NCBI RefSeq assembly: GCF_001426505.1
Contig: NZ_LMEV01000020.1
Coordinates: 55,824 to 119,823 of the forward strand
Source of the DNA: Variovorax sp. Root473
GTDB lineage: Bacteria > Pseudomonadota > Gammaproteobacteria > Burkholderiales > Burkholderiaceae_C
DNA length: 64,000 nucleotides
Direction of reading: 5' to 3'
The first letter of the stretch is position 1; each line of letters starts with the position of its first letter. Below are positions 26,150 through 35,250 of the stretch, piece by piece. A program made the translations under genes and the position numbers. The notes under the pieces were generated by a model. The model ran no database searches, was not told the origin of the DNA, and saw only the letters and a program-made list of their open reading frames with translations.

Positions 26150-29100
26150 TGCTGCGCGCGCTCTTCCGTTTTCTCGTCAGCCGCGACCTCTGGGTCTTGT
26201 TCGGGCTGATCGCGCTCGCGTTCCTGATCTGGGTCATCGGCCCGGTGATCGCCGTGGGCCGCTACCGACCGCTCGAAAGCGAGTTCGTGCGCATCGTGGT
26301 CATCGCGCTGATGTTCGGCGTGTGGCTGCTGCGCGTGGCGTATCGCAAGTGGCGCGAGCGCCGCCTCAACGCGCAGCTGCTGCACCAGCTGCGCACGCCG
26401 TCGCCCAAGGCGAAGGAAGCCAAGCCCGAAGAGGCGCCCGAGATCAAGGAGCTGCACAGCGGTTTCTCCGACGCAACGGCGGTGCTGAAGAACATGCGCT
26501 TCGGCCCCGGCCCCGGCGGCAAGGCGGCCGGGCGCTTCGCGCTGTTCGACCGGCAGTACCTCTACCAGTTGCCCTGGTACATCTTCATCGGCGCACCGGG
26601 CTCGGGCAAGACGACGGCGCTGGTGAATTCCGACCTGGACTTTCCGCTCGCCGACCAGCTCGGCAAGGCGGCGGTGCGCGGCATCGGCGGCACGCGCAAC
26701 TGCGACTGGTGGTTCACCAACGAGGCGGTGCTCATCGACACGGCGGGGCGCTACACCACGCACGAGAGCCACCGCGAGACCGACGAGGGCGAGTGGAAGG
26801 GCTTCATCGAACTGCTCAAGAAGTTCCGCCCGCGCCAGCCGATCAACGGCGCGATCCTCACCATCAGCATCGCCGACCTGCCGCTGGCCGACGACGCGCA
26901 GCGCGCGCGCCATGCCATGGCCTTGCGCAAGCGGCTGCTCGAACTGCGCAACGACCTGGGCATCAATTTCCCGGTGTACGTGCTGGTCACCAAGACCGAC
27001 CTGCTGGCTGGCTTCAACGAGTATTTCGGCTCGCTGGGCCGCGCCGAGCGCCAGCAGGTGTGGGGCTTCACCTTCCCGATCGAGGGCAACCCTGCCGACC
27101 CGGCCAAGGCCGACCTGCGCGAGCGCTTTCACCAGGAATACAAGCTGCTGCACCAGCGCCTGGACGAGCGCCTGCCCGAGCTGATGGCGACCGAGCCCGA
27201 CCCGATGCGGCGCGCGCAGGCCTACCTGCTGCCGCAGCAGTTCGCGAGCTTCGAGGACATCCTGGGCACCTTCCTGGCCGACGTGTTCAACCCGTCGAAG
27301 TTCGAGGTGGCGCCGCTGCTGCGCGGCGTGTACTTCACCAGCGGCACGCAGGAGGGCACGGCCTTCGATCGCGTGATGGGCGCCATCAAGCGCTACCTGC
27401 AGGTGAACGCGCCGCCCGCGCCGCCGCCGGGCCCGGGCAAGAGCTACTTCCTCAAGGAGCTGCTGCAGCAGGTGATCTTCCGCGATGCGGGCGTGGCCGG
27501 CACCAACCTGCGCTGGTACCGCCGCCGCCGCGCGATCGACCTCGCGGGCTACGCGCTGGTCGGGCTGCTCGCGGTGGTGCTGCTGGGCGCATGGGCCAAC
27601 AGCTGGCGGCACAACAAGGCCTACGTGGCCGAGGTCGACGGCAACGCCAAGGCCTTCAACAAGGCGGCGGCGCGCGGTGAGCTGCCGACGGTGGTCGATT
27701 CGAGCGGCGACATCGCCAGCTCGCTGCTCATCCTCGACCGGCTGCGCGACCTGCCGAAGTCCGCCGACTTCGACATCGGCGATCCGCCCGTGGGCTACCG
27801 CTTCGGGCTCTACCAGGGCGAGAAGCTGCAGGCCGCGACCGACGGCGTGTACCAGCGCGCGTTGGAAACCGTGCTGCTGCCGCAGGCCGCGCAACGCGTG
27901 GAGCAGTCGCTGCGCGAGGCCGCGAAGCTGGACGCCGAATACAGCTACGAGGCGCTCAAGGCCTACCTCATGCTGTACGACCCCGAGCGCTACGACGCCG
28001 ACTTTTTGCAGGCCTGGCTGCTGACCGACGTCGACCGCAAGATCGGCGCGTCGCTCACGCGCGAGCAGCGCACGAACCTCGAGGCGCACCTGAAGACGCT
28101 GTTTGCCGACCGCGTCGTGACCTCGCCCTTCACCAAGGACGACAGGCTCATCACGCAAACGCGCGAGCGCCTGGCCGGCGTGCCGCTGGCGCAGCGCTCG
28201 TACGCGCGGCTGCGCCGCATCCTCCTGCAGACCAGCGCGCCCAATGCCTTCACCATTGCCGAGGCGGGCGGCGCGGAGTCGGCGCTGGTGGTCCGGCGCG
28301 CCAGCGGCAAGCCGCTGACCGACGGCATTCCCACGCTCTTCACCTACCGCGGCTACTGGGACATCTTCGACAAGCGCATGGCCGAGACCACGCTGGCGTT
28401 GGAGCAGGAAGACCGCTGGGTGCTGCAGATCCGCGCGCCGGGCATGGCCGACATCACCTCGCGCGAGCTGCTGCTGCGCGAGGTGCGGCGCCTGTACCTC
28501 AGCGACTACATCCGCATCTGGGACGAGTACCTGGCCGACATCCGGCTGGCCGAGAGCAAGTCGCTGCTGCAGAGCATCCAGATGACGCGCGTGCTGTCGA
28601 CCGGCGAGTCGCCGATGTCGCGCATCATCCGCGGCGCGGCGCGCGAGACCGACCTGCTGCGCAACCACGACGAGGCCGCGCGCAGCCTGCTCGACCAGGC
28701 GCAGAACCGCGTGACGAGCACGCGCGAGCGCATCGAGCAGCTCATCGGCCAGCCCGACGGCAGCCAGCGTCGCAACACCGCGCCCGACCGGCCCGAGTCG
28801 CTGGTCGACAACCACTTCGCGCCGCTGCGGCGCATGGTGACCGCGCCCAAGGCCGGCGGCCAGACGCCGCTGGACCAGACGGCCGCGCTCATCAACGAGC
28901 TGTACACCTTCCTCACCGCCACCGACACCGCGCTGCGCAGCGGCAACATCCCGCCGTCGAGCGATGCGGTCACCAAGCTGCAGGCCGAAGCAGGGCGCCT
29001 GCCGGTGCCGTTCCAGGGCATGCTGAACGACCTGTCGGCCACCGCGTCGTCGAAGGCCGCAGCGGTGACGCGGCAGAACATCGGGCAGAACGCGGCCGCG

Positions 29101-29784
29101 ACCATCGGACAGTTCTGCAGCCAGGCGATTGCGGGGCGCTACCCCTTCGCGCGTGGCTCGAACCGCGACGTGGCGGCCGGCGATTTCGCGCAGCTGTTCG
29201 CGCCCGGCGGGATGATGGACGACTTCTTTCAAAAGAACCTTGCCTCGCAGGTCGACACCTCGGTCAACCCCTGGACCTTCAAGCGCGGCGTGGACGGCAG
29301 CGCGTCGGGGCGCTCGGCGTACCTCGACGCGTTCCAGAAGGCGCAGGCGATCCGCGACGTGTTCTTCTCGGGCATGGCGGGTGGACGCACGCCCTCGTTC
29401 ACGCTGGACATCCGGCCCGAGGACATGGACGCCGCGCTCACGCAGTTCACGCTGGACATCGACGGCCAGACGGTGCGCTACGCCCACGGCCCGCAAGCGC
29501 CCAGCAGCATCAAGTGGCCCGGCCCGCGCAACAGCAACCAGGTGCGGCTGCAGGTCACGGTGGCCAACGGCACGCCGGCCGGCGGCATCGTGACCGAAGG
29601 GCCGTGGGCGCTGCATCGGCTGTTCGACAAGGCCTCGATTTCGTCGGGCCGCACGCCCGAATCGTTCAATGCGACCTTCGACCTGCAGGGCAAGAAGGTG
29701 GTGCTCGCGGTGACGGCCAACAGCGTCTACAACCCGCTGCGGTTGTCGCAGATGAACAGCTTCTCGTGCCCGGGGAAATCCTGA
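26149..29784 (+). CDS. tssM: T6SS membrane complex protein TssM (IcmF)
   Basis: TssM spans the inner membrane and periplasm and connects TssL to TssJ. The 1211-residue protein has two N-terminal membrane helices (about residues 10-35 and 45-65). A cytoplasmic domain carries Walker A GAPGSGKT at 148-155 and the CDWWFTNEAVLIDTAGRYTT segment near residue 185. A third membrane helix lies near 463-485, and a long helical and beta periplasmic part ends in a C-terminal beta domain. The intact Walker A suggests nucleotide binding. AAGGAGG precedes the ATG, which overlaps the tssL stop by one base. Confidence 0.96.
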   Translation: MLRALFRFLVSRDLWVLFGLIALAFLIWVIGPVIAVGRYRPLESEFVRIVVIALMFGVWLLRVAYRKWRERRLNAQLLHQLRTPSPKAKEAKPEEAPEIKELHSGFSDATAVLKNMRFGPGPGGKAAGRFALFDRQYLYQLPWYIFIGAPGSGKTTALVNSDLDFPLADQLGKAAVRGIGGTRNCDWWFTNEAVLIDTAGRYTTHESHRETDEGEWKGFIELLKKFRPRQPINGAILTISIADLPLADDAQRARHAMALRKRLLELRNDLGINFPVYVLVTKTDLLAGFNEYFGSLGRAERQQVWGFTFPIEGNPADPAKADLRERFHQEYKLLHQRLDERLPELMATEPDPMRRAQAYLLPQQFASFEDILGTFLADVFNPSKFEVAPLLRGVYFTSGTQEGTAFDRVMGAIKRYLQVNAPPAPPPGPGKSYFLKELLQQVIFRDAGVAGTNLRWYRRRRAIDLAGYALVGLLAVVLLGAWANSWRHNKAYVAEVDGNAKAFNKAAARGELPTVVDSSGDIASSLLILDRLRDLPKSADFDIGDPPVGYRFGLYQGEKLQAATDGVYQRALETVLLPQAAQRVEQSLREAAKLDAEYSYEALKAYLMLYDPERYDADFLQAWLLTDVDRKIGASLTREQRTNLEAHLKTLFADRVVTSPFTKDDRLITQTRERLAGVPLAQRSYARLRRILLQTSAPNAFTIAEAGGAESALVVRRASGKPLTDGIPTLFTYRGYWDIFDKRMAETTLALEQEDRWVLQIRAPGMADITSRELLLREVRRLYLSDYIRIWDEYLADIRLAESKSLLQSIQMTRVLSTGESPMSRIIRGAARETDLLRNHDEAARSLLDQAQNRVTSTRERIEQLIGQPDGSQRRNTAPDRPESLVDNHFAPLRRMVTAPKAGGQTPLDQTAALINELYTFLTATDTALRSGNIPPSSDAVTKLQAEAGRLPVPFQGMLNDLSATASSKAAAVTRQNIGQNAAATIGQFCSQAIAGRYPFARGSNRDVAAGDFAQLFAPGGMMDDFFQKNLASQVDTSVNPWTFKRGVDGSASGRSAYLDAFQKAQAIRDVFFSGMAGGRTPSFTLDIRPEDMDAALTQFTLDIDGQTVRYAHGPQAPSSIKWPGPRNSNQVRLQVTVANGTPAGGIVTEGPWALHRLFDKASISSGRTPESFNATFDLQGKKVVLAVTANSVYNPLRLSQMNSFSCPGKS

Positions 29785-29811
29785 GATGAGCCACATCAGC
29801 AGGGCCCTTGC

Positions 29812-30543
29812 ATGAACAGCGCGCTCCCTCCGCATGCCTGGTCGCCCGTCGACGAGCAGATCGGCTGGTACGGCAAGCTGCCGTCGGCCGGCGACTTTCT
29901 CTACCGCCGCATGCCGCACGACCTGCAGGCCTGGTGGGACCGCTGGATGCAGAACGGCCTGGGCAGCTTCAGGCGCTGGCCCGACGCGATGACGCGGCAC
30001 TACGCGGTCGCGCCGGTCTGGAACTTCGCCATTCCGTCGACGCACGGCGTGAACGCAGTGCAGTTCGGCTGCATCGCACCGAGCTGCGACCGCGTGGGCC
30101 GCTACTACCCGGCCTGCGTGACGCTGCAGGTGGACGCCGCCCGCTACCACCCCGCCGTGCTCGAAGGCTCGGCCGCGTGGTACTGGCAATGCGGCAGCGC
30201 GCTGCTGCAGGCCATTCGCCACGGCGTGGCACCCGACCTCTTCGACAGCCAGGTGCTGGCCGCGGGCCGCACGGGTTTTCGCACCGCCAGTGGCGGCTCG
30301 GACGACATCCTCTCGATCCTCGGCGCGGCCGCCGGCCCTGCGGGCGATGCGCGCGGCGCGAGCGCGCAGCAGCGCCTGGGCTGGCCCGAGTTGCCGCTGT
30401 GCTTCGACCCCTTCGGCGGCACCAGCTACTGGTGGACCAACCAGGCCGACGGCTCGCCGCTGCGCACCGCGGCGCACGGCGGCGGGCTCAACACGCCGCT
30501 GTTCTCCCAGCTGTTTTCGCAAGGCCACGTGCCATGGGCATGA
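29812..30543 (+). CDS. tagF: T6SS post-translational regulator TagF
   Basis: TagF holds T6SS assembly in check independently of phosphorylation and is fused to PppA in some bacteria. The 243-residue protein shows the family opening GWYGKLPSAGDFLYRRMP near residue 19, WWDRWMQNGL near 41, PSCDRVGRYYPACVTL near 90 and a C-terminal SYWWTNQADGSPL. It follows tssM by 27 bases and precedes ppkA by 36, consistent with a switch encoded at the end of the membrane-complex operon. Confidence 0.93.
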   Translation: MNSALPPHAWSPVDEQIGWYGKLPSAGDFLYRRMPHDLQAWWDRWMQNGLGSFRRWPDAMTRHYAVAPVWNFAIPSTHGVNAVQFGCIAPSCDRVGRYYPACVTLQVDAARYHPAVLEGSAAWYWQCGSALLQAIRHGVAPDLFDSQVLAAGRTGFRTASGGSDDILSILGAAAGPAGDARGASAQQRLGWPELPLCFDPFGGTSYWWTNQADGSPLRTAAHGGGLNTPLFSQLFSQGHVPWA

Positions 30544-30579
30544 CGCGCCCGATCCACCCGCAGGAAAAAGAAACACCCC

Positions 30580-32532
30580 ATGACGACGCCCGCCAGCCCT
30601 AGCGTGACGCCCGACCCGCAGGAGCGCCCTCATCCCCTCGGCACGGGCCATCGGCTCGACGAGTTCGAGCTGCTCGAGGTCATCGGCGAAGGCGGCTTCG
30701 GCATCGTCTACCGCGCCTACGACCACTCGCTGCAGCGCGAGGTGGCGGTGAAGGAATACATGCCCTCGATGCTCGCGCGCCGCGTGGGCGACAACAGCGT
30801 GCACGTGCGCTCCGAGCGCCTCACCGCCACCTTTGCGGCCGGCCTGCGCAGCTTCATCAACGAGGCACGCACGCTGGCGCAGTTCAGCCATCCGGCGCTG
30901 GTGCGCGTGCATCGCTTCTGGGAGGCCAACTCCACGGCCTACATGGCGATCCAGTTGTACAAGGGCCGCACGCTGCGCAAGCTGGCGGAGAGCGAGCCGG
31001 ACACGCTGACCGAGCCCTGGCTGCTCGGCATGCTGGGGCCGCTGCTGGGTGCGCTGGACACGCTGCACCACAGCCAGTGCTTCCATCGCGACATCGCGCC
31101 CGACAACATCTTCATCCAGCAGCAGGACGATCGCCCGGTGCTGCTGGACTTCGGCGCCGCGCGCAAGTCGATCGCCGACCTCGTCGACGAGGTCGCGGTG
31201 ATGGTGAAGTCGGGCTACTCGCCGATCGAGCAGTACGCCGACGACAACACGCTGCTGCAGGGCGCGTGGACCGATCTCTATGCGCTTGGCGCCGTGCTGT
31301 ACCGCGCCGTGACCGGCCATCCGCCGCCCTCGGCCGTGGTGCGCAGCGTGCAGGACGCCTACGTGCCCCTGTCGTCGATGGACCGCGACGACCTGAGCCC
31401 GGCCTTCTGCGCCGCGGTGGACCACACGCTGGCCGTGCACAGCAAGGACCGCACGCAGACGGTGGCCGCCTTTGCGGCGGAGTTGGGGCTGGTGAAGCTG
31501 GGCGACCTCTACGTGGTGGACCGGTCGGCGCCTGTGGCTGCGGCTGCTGCGGCGGCCGTCGTGCCCGTCGCGGCGCCCGTGCCGCAGGAACCGCCTGCGC
31601 CGCAGCCGGAAGTGGACGCGCCACCGCCAGCGTCCGAGGTGCAGCCCGTGCCCGTGGAAGCCGCGCCCGCGCGCGTGCAGGCCCCGCCACCGCCGGCACC
31701 GTCGCCTGTCGCACGGCCGAAGAAGCCGTCGAAGCGCCCCCCGTGGTTCCTCGTGGGCGCGCTGGTGCTCGCGCTGTTCGCGGTCGGCGGCTGGATCGGC
31801 TGGCGGCTGACGGCCAAGGCGCCGTCCGATCCGATGATCGCCGCGGCGCCACCGCCCGGCACGCCGATGTCCGATCCGGGCGCTCCCCCGGCGGCGATGC
31901 CGCCGGCCGGGGCGGCCTCCGAGGCAGCGGCTGCGTCCGCGCCCGCCGCACCGGCCAGTGCGCCGCTGAGCCCGCTCGACAACGTGCCGGTCGCCGCGGC
32001 GCCCACGCCACCGGCCGAGCCTGAGGCACAGCCCGCACCGCCTGCACAGCCGGCCCCACCCGAAGCGCCGCCGCCCCCCGACCCCGCCGCCGTCGCCGAG
32101 GTGGAAGACTGGAACCTGGCGCAGGCGGAGAACACGCGCGAAGGCTACGAGACCTACCTGCGGCGCCACCGCCGAGGCCTGCATGCGCGCGAGGCGCGCA
32201 ACGCCATCGCCCAGCTCAACCGGCAGTCACCGCCGCCGGCGGCGGGCCCCACGAACCCCGTGCCGACCGTGATTGCCGGCGCGCCGCCGGCGCCCCCGCC
32301 TCCCCCGGCCGCGGCGCCCGGCATGGGCCGCGTGCAGTTCAACATCCGACCCTGGGGCCAGGTCTTCGTCGACGGCGCGGACCGCGGCGTGAGCCCGCCG
32401 CTCAAGTCGCTGCCGCTGCGTCCGGGCATCTACACGATCGAGGTGCGCAACGGCGACCTCACGGCCTACCGCCAGCGCGTGACGGTGCAGGACAGCAAGT
32501 CCGCACCGGTCGTGAGCCACGAGTTCAAGTAA
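30580..32532 (+). CDS. ppkA: membrane serine/threonine protein kinase PpkA of the T6SS
   Basis: PpkA phosphorylates the FHA scaffold to promote T6SS assembly. The 650-residue protein has an N-terminal Hanks-type kinase domain (about residues 28-290) with Gly loop GEGGFG at 36-41, catalytic Lys58 in VAVKEY, HRD at 169-171 and DFG at 190-192. All key residues are present. A Pro/Ala-rich cytoplasmic linker leads to one membrane helix at about 387-410. A second Pro/Ala-rich segment and a C-terminal periplasmic PEGA-like beta domain (about 585-650, WGQVFVDGADRGVSPPL) follow. The periplasmic part differs from von Willebrand-type PpkA sensors, so the signal sensed may differ. Confidence 0.93.
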   Translation: MTTPASPSVTPDPQERPHPLGTGHRLDEFELLEVIGEGGFGIVYRAYDHSLQREVAVKEYMPSMLARRVGDNSVHVRSERLTATFAAGLRSFINEARTLAQFSHPALVRVHRFWEANSTAYMAIQLYKGRTLRKLAESEPDTLTEPWLLGMLGPLLGALDTLHHSQCFHRDIAPDNIFIQQQDDRPVLLDFGAARKSIADLVDEVAVMVKSGYSPIEQYADDNTLLQGAWTDLYALGAVLYRAVTGHPPPSAVVRSVQDAYVPLSSMDRDDLSPAFCAAVDHTLAVHSKDRTQTVAAFAAELGLVKLGDLYVVDRSAPVAAAAAAAVVPVAAPVPQEPPAPQPEVDAPPPASEVQPVPVEAAPARVQAPPPPAPSPVARPKKPSKRPPWFLVGALVLALFAVGGWIGWRLTAKAPSDPMIAAAPPPGTPMSDPGAPPAAMPPAGAASEAAAASAPAAPASAPLSPLDNVPVAAAPTPPAEPEAQPAPPAQPAPPEAPPPPDPAAVAEVEDWNLAQAENTREGYETYLRRHRRGLHAREARNAIAQLNRQSPPPAAGPTNPVPTVIAGAPPAPPPPPAAAPGMGRVQFNIRPWGQVFVDGADRGVSPPLKSLPLRPGIYTIEVRNGDLTAYRQRVTVQDSKSAPVVSHEFK

Positions 32533-32557
32533 GACAAGAGGGCCGAGGGCCGTCGGG

Positions 32558-34096
32558 TCAGGGCGCGCCGGTGCGCAGCGCGCGGCGGTACTGCACCGCC
32601 TCCGCCACGTGCGCGGCCTGCACGGCATCTTCCGCCGCGAGGTCGGCGATGGTGCGTGCCACCTTCAGCGCGCGGTGCGTGCTGCGCGCCGACCAGCCCA
32701 GCCGCGCGGCCGCCTGCTGCAACAGATGGCGCGCGGCGCTGTCGAGCCCGGCGTGGGTGTCGATCGCGCGGCCCTGCAGCGCCTGGTTCGCATGGCCCTG
32801 GCGGCGCAGCGCGCGTTCGCGCGCGCTCACCACGCGCGCACGGATGCTGTCGGTCGATTCGCCCGCCGGCGCATCGAGCAGTTGCGGGGCGGACACCGCC
32901 GCCACCTCGATGTGCAGGTCGATGCGGTCCAGCAAGGGGCCGCTGAGCTTGCTCTGGTAGCGCGCCACGCGCTCGGGCGTGCAGCGGCAGGGCTTCAGCG
33001 TCGAGCCGAGGTAGCCGCACGGGCAGGGGTTCATTGCCGCGATGAGCTGGAAGCGCGCCGGAAACTCCGCGCGCCGGGCGGCGCGGGTGATCGTGATGGT
33101 GCCGGTCTCCAGCGGCTCGCGCAGCGCTTCGAGCGCGGCGCGCGTGAACTCGGGGAACTCGTCCAAAAACAGAACGCCGTGGTGCGCGCGCGAGATCTCG
33201 CCCGGCCGCGGCGGCGAGCCGCCACCCACCAGCGCCACCGCGCTCGCCGTGTGGTGCGGCATGGCCGTCGGGCGGCTCATCCAGCGATCGGGCGACAGGC
33301 GGCCGTCGAGGCTGGCGATCGCCGCGCTTTCCAGGGCCTCGTCCACGTTCATCGGCGGCAGCAGTCCGGCGAAGCGATGCGCCAGCATCGACTTGCCCGA
33401 GCCAGGCTCCCCCACCATCAAGAGGCTGTGGCCGCCAGCCGCGGCGATCTCGAGTGCGCGCTTGGCGCCCGTGTGGCCCTTGACGTCGGCCAGGTCGGCA
33501 TAGCGCGGCGCGCCGTCGCCGGGCGCGGCGCGCACGCGGGCCCAGCCGTCGTCGCTCGCATCGACGGGCCCGCCGCCGCTGGCGACGAACTGGCGCACCA
33601 CGTCGAGCAGGTGCCGCGCCCCGTACACCTGGGCGCCCGGCACCAGCGCGGCCTCGTGGGCGCTGTCCATGGGCAGCACCAGCCGCACGGCCGTGCCTTG
33701 CGTGTAGGTGGCCACGGCCATCGCCAGCGCGCCGCGCACGGGTCGCAGTTCGCCCGACAGCGACAGCTCGCCGGCGAACTCGTGGCCGGCCAGCCGGGCG
33801 TTCTCGATCTGCCCGCTGGCCGCGAGGATGCCCAGGGCGATGGGCAGGTCGAAGCGGCCCGAATCCTTCGGCAGGTCGGCCGGTGCGAGATTGACGACGA
33901 TCTTCTTGTTCGTCGGAAATTCGAGCCCGGCGTTCTGGATCGCCGAGCGCACGCGTTCACGTGCCTCCTTGACCTCCGTTTCGGCCAGCCCGACCAAAGT
34001 GAAGCTCGGCAGGCCGTTCGCCAGATGCACCTCGACCGTGACGGCGGCCGCTTCCAGGCCGAGCAAGGCGCGGCTTTGCACCAAAGACAGACTCAT
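32558..34096 (-). CDS. comM: ComM/YifB family Mg-chelatase-like AAA ATPase
   Basis: ComM is a hexameric helicase that promotes branch migration during natural transformation; YifB is the usual name outside competent species. The 512-residue protein has the N-terminal subunit ChlI-like domain (RALLGLEAAAVTVEVHLANG), Walker A GEPGSGKSM around residues 225-235 and HHGVLFLDEFPEF (Walker B). The family NPCPCGY with further Cys and a C-terminal Mg-chelatase domain are also present. The ATG at 34096 follows a GGGAG-rich site and matches the normal family start, whereas an open frame upstream to 34453 does not look like the protein. It is divergent from the porin-glnK-amtB operon. Confidence 0.93.
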   Translation of the reverse strand: MSLSLVQSRALLGLEAAAVTVEVHLANGLPSFTLVGLAETEVKEARERVRSAIQNAGLEFPTNKKIVVNLAPADLPKDSGRFDLPIALGILAASGQIENARLAGHEFAGELSLSGELRPVRGALAMAVATYTQGTAVRLVLPMDSAHEAALVPGAQVYGARHLLDVVRQFVASGGGPVDASDDGWARVRAAPGDGAPRYADLADVKGHTGAKRALEIAAAGGHSLLMVGEPGSGKSMLAHRFAGLLPPMNVDEALESAAIASLDGRLSPDRWMSRPTAMPHHTASAVALVGGGSPPRPGEISRAHHGVLFLDEFPEFTRAALEALREPLETGTITITRAARRAEFPARFQLIAAMNPCPCGYLGSTLKPCRCTPERVARYQSKLSGPLLDRIDLHIEVAAVSAPQLLDAPAGESTDSIRARVVSARERALRRQGHANQALQGRAIDTHAGLDSAARHLLQQAAARLGWSARSTHRALKVARTIADLAAEDAVQAAHVAEAVQYRRALRTGAP

Positions 34097-34122
34097 TTTT
34101 CTCCCTCTCCCCAAGTTGGTGC

Positions 34123-34139
34123 GCTTGCGACATGCAAGC
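34123..34139. promoter_or_regulatory. GCTTGC-N5-GCAAGC dyad upstream of the sigma-54 promoter
   Basis: A perfect 6-bp inverted repeat with a 5-bp spacer lies about 115-130 bp upstream of the -24 element at 34254. GCAAG-type half sites recur at 34157-34175. The distance is right for an enhancer-binding activator such as NtrC. The sequence is not the standard NtrC box, so the assignment is only positional. Confidence 0.35.
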
Positions 34140-34251
34140 CCAGGACCGTGCAGCGTGCAAGCGTGTGCAACTGCCGGAAACAGGGCTTGTAACGATTTGG
34201 CGCTCACCGCCGGGCATCGCCGCCCTCTGGTCGGGACGGTATTTGTGCACT

Positions 34252-34268
34252 TTGGCACGCTCCCTGCT
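34252..34268 (+). promoter_or_regulatory. sigma-54 (-24/-12) promoter of the porin-glnK-amtB operon
   Basis: TTGGCACGCTCCCTGCT matches the sigma-54 consensus YTGGCACG-N4-TTGC with GG at 34254-34255 and GC at 34266-34267, exactly 12 bp apart. Only the first T of the -12 TTGC is changed to C. Transcription should start near 34279, about 35 bp before the porin ATG. This places the operon under RpoN and most likely NtrC, as is usual for glnK-amtB. Confidence 0.78.
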
Positions 34269-34313
34269 TTGAGGGTGCTCAGGTCCAACAACACACTTGC
34301 GAGGAGTTCCCTG

Positions 34314-35180
34314 ATGACGCACCGTACCGCCGCCCAGGCGTTGATCGTTCTGGCCACCGCACTGACCGCCTCCGGCGCCGCCATGGCCCAGGCTGCCGAC
34401 GCAACCGCACCGGCGCCCGCGCCCCTGCTCACGGGCAATGTCTCGCTGACCACGAACTACAAGTTCCGCGGCCAGGACCAGGACATGATCGGCAAGAACG
34501 ACTACGCCAAGACCAAGGGCTTCAAGCCTGCCATCCAGGGCGGCTTCGACTACGCCTTCGGCGACAGCGGCTTCTACGTCGGCAACTGGAATTCGAGCGT
34601 CAACTGGCTCCAGGGCAACAGCATCGAGAGCGACCTGTACGGCGGCTACAAGTTCAAGGCCGGCCCGCTCGACATGGACGTCGGTGCGCTCACCTACATC
34701 TACCCGGGCAACTCGGTGGGCAACACCACCGAGCTCTACGTGGGCGCCACCTACGCCAGCGAAGCCTTCGGCGCGTTCACGGCCAAGTACTCGCACACCG
34801 TGTCCAAGGACTACTTCGGCTACGCCGGCGCCAAGACGGGCTCGGGCCTGAAGGGCCGCAACACCGGCTACCTGAACCTGGCCTACAGCAAGGAGATCGT
34901 GCCCAAGGTCACGCTGAAGGCCGCCGTCGGCTTCACCAACATGTCCAGCGACATCCGCAGCCTGGGCTACAAGAGCTACGTCGACTACAACGTCGGCGCG
35001 ACCTACGACTTCGGCAGCGGCCTGACGCTCACGGGCTCGGTGCAGGGCGCCAACAAGAAGTCCAACTACCAGGTCGTGGCCTACCCGGGCATCGACATCC
35101 CCGACTTCGGTACCTTCGGCACGACCTACTACTCGCCCAACAAGGCACGCTTCATCCTCACGCTGACGAAGACGCTGTAA
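34314..35180 (+). CDS. TorF-type putative porin linked to glnK-amtB
   Basis: This 288-residue protein has a cleavable signal peptide (residues 1-25, ending AAMAQA). A beta-rich outer-membrane barrel with alternating aromatic strands follows (NVSLTTNYKFRGQDQDMIG, FYVGNWNSSVNWLQGNSIE, DLYGGYKFKAGPLDMDVGAL) and ends in Leu. It fits the TorF/gcw_chp family of putative porins. Standing between a sigma-54 promoter and glnK, it probably helps ammonium or small nitrogen compounds cross the outer membrane. The function is inferred from context. GAGGAG precedes the ATG at 34314. A long in-frame extension upstream overlaps comM and is not used. Confidence 0.85.
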   Translation: MTHRTAAQALIVLATALTASGAAMAQAADATAPAPAPLLTGNVSLTTNYKFRGQDQDMIGKNDYAKTKGFKPAIQGGFDYAFGDSGFYVGNWNSSVNWLQGNSIESDLYGGYKFKAGPLDMDVGALTYIYPGNSVGNTTELYVGATYASEAFGAFTAKYSHTVSKDYFGYAGAKTGSGLKGRNTGYLNLAYSKEIVPKVTLKAAVGFTNMSSDIRSLGYKSYVDYNVGATYDFGSGLTLTGSVQGANKKSNYQVVAYPGIDIPDFGTFGTTYYSPNKARFILTLTKTL

Positions 35181-35195
35181 TCGACACAACAACCA

Positions 35196-35218
35196 GGCGC
35201 GGCCCACGTTGCCGCGCC
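35196..35218 (+). terminator. hairpin between the porin gene and glnK
   Basis: GGCGCGGC at 35196-35203 pairs with GCCGCGCC at 35211-35218 across a 7-base loop, followed by GCCTTTC. The T-run is short, so it may only partly stop transcription and thereby raise porin message relative to glnK-amtB, or protect the porin mRNA end. Confidence 0.5.
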
Positions 35219-35250
35219 GCCTTTCATCCATCCAGAAGGAGCAACTCATC

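Noticed and set aside
25795..32184. An open antisense frame of over 2100 codons across tssL, tssM, tagF and ppkA
   Set aside because: High-GC coding DNA often leaves the antisense frame open. The translation is rich in Arg, Ala, His and Val without any domain, while the plus strand encodes clear T6SS proteins.
34097..34453. A 119-residue N-terminal extension of ComM
   Set aside because: It would overlap the sigma-54 promoter and the porin start. The ATG at 34096 has a good ribosome site and gives the normal family start.
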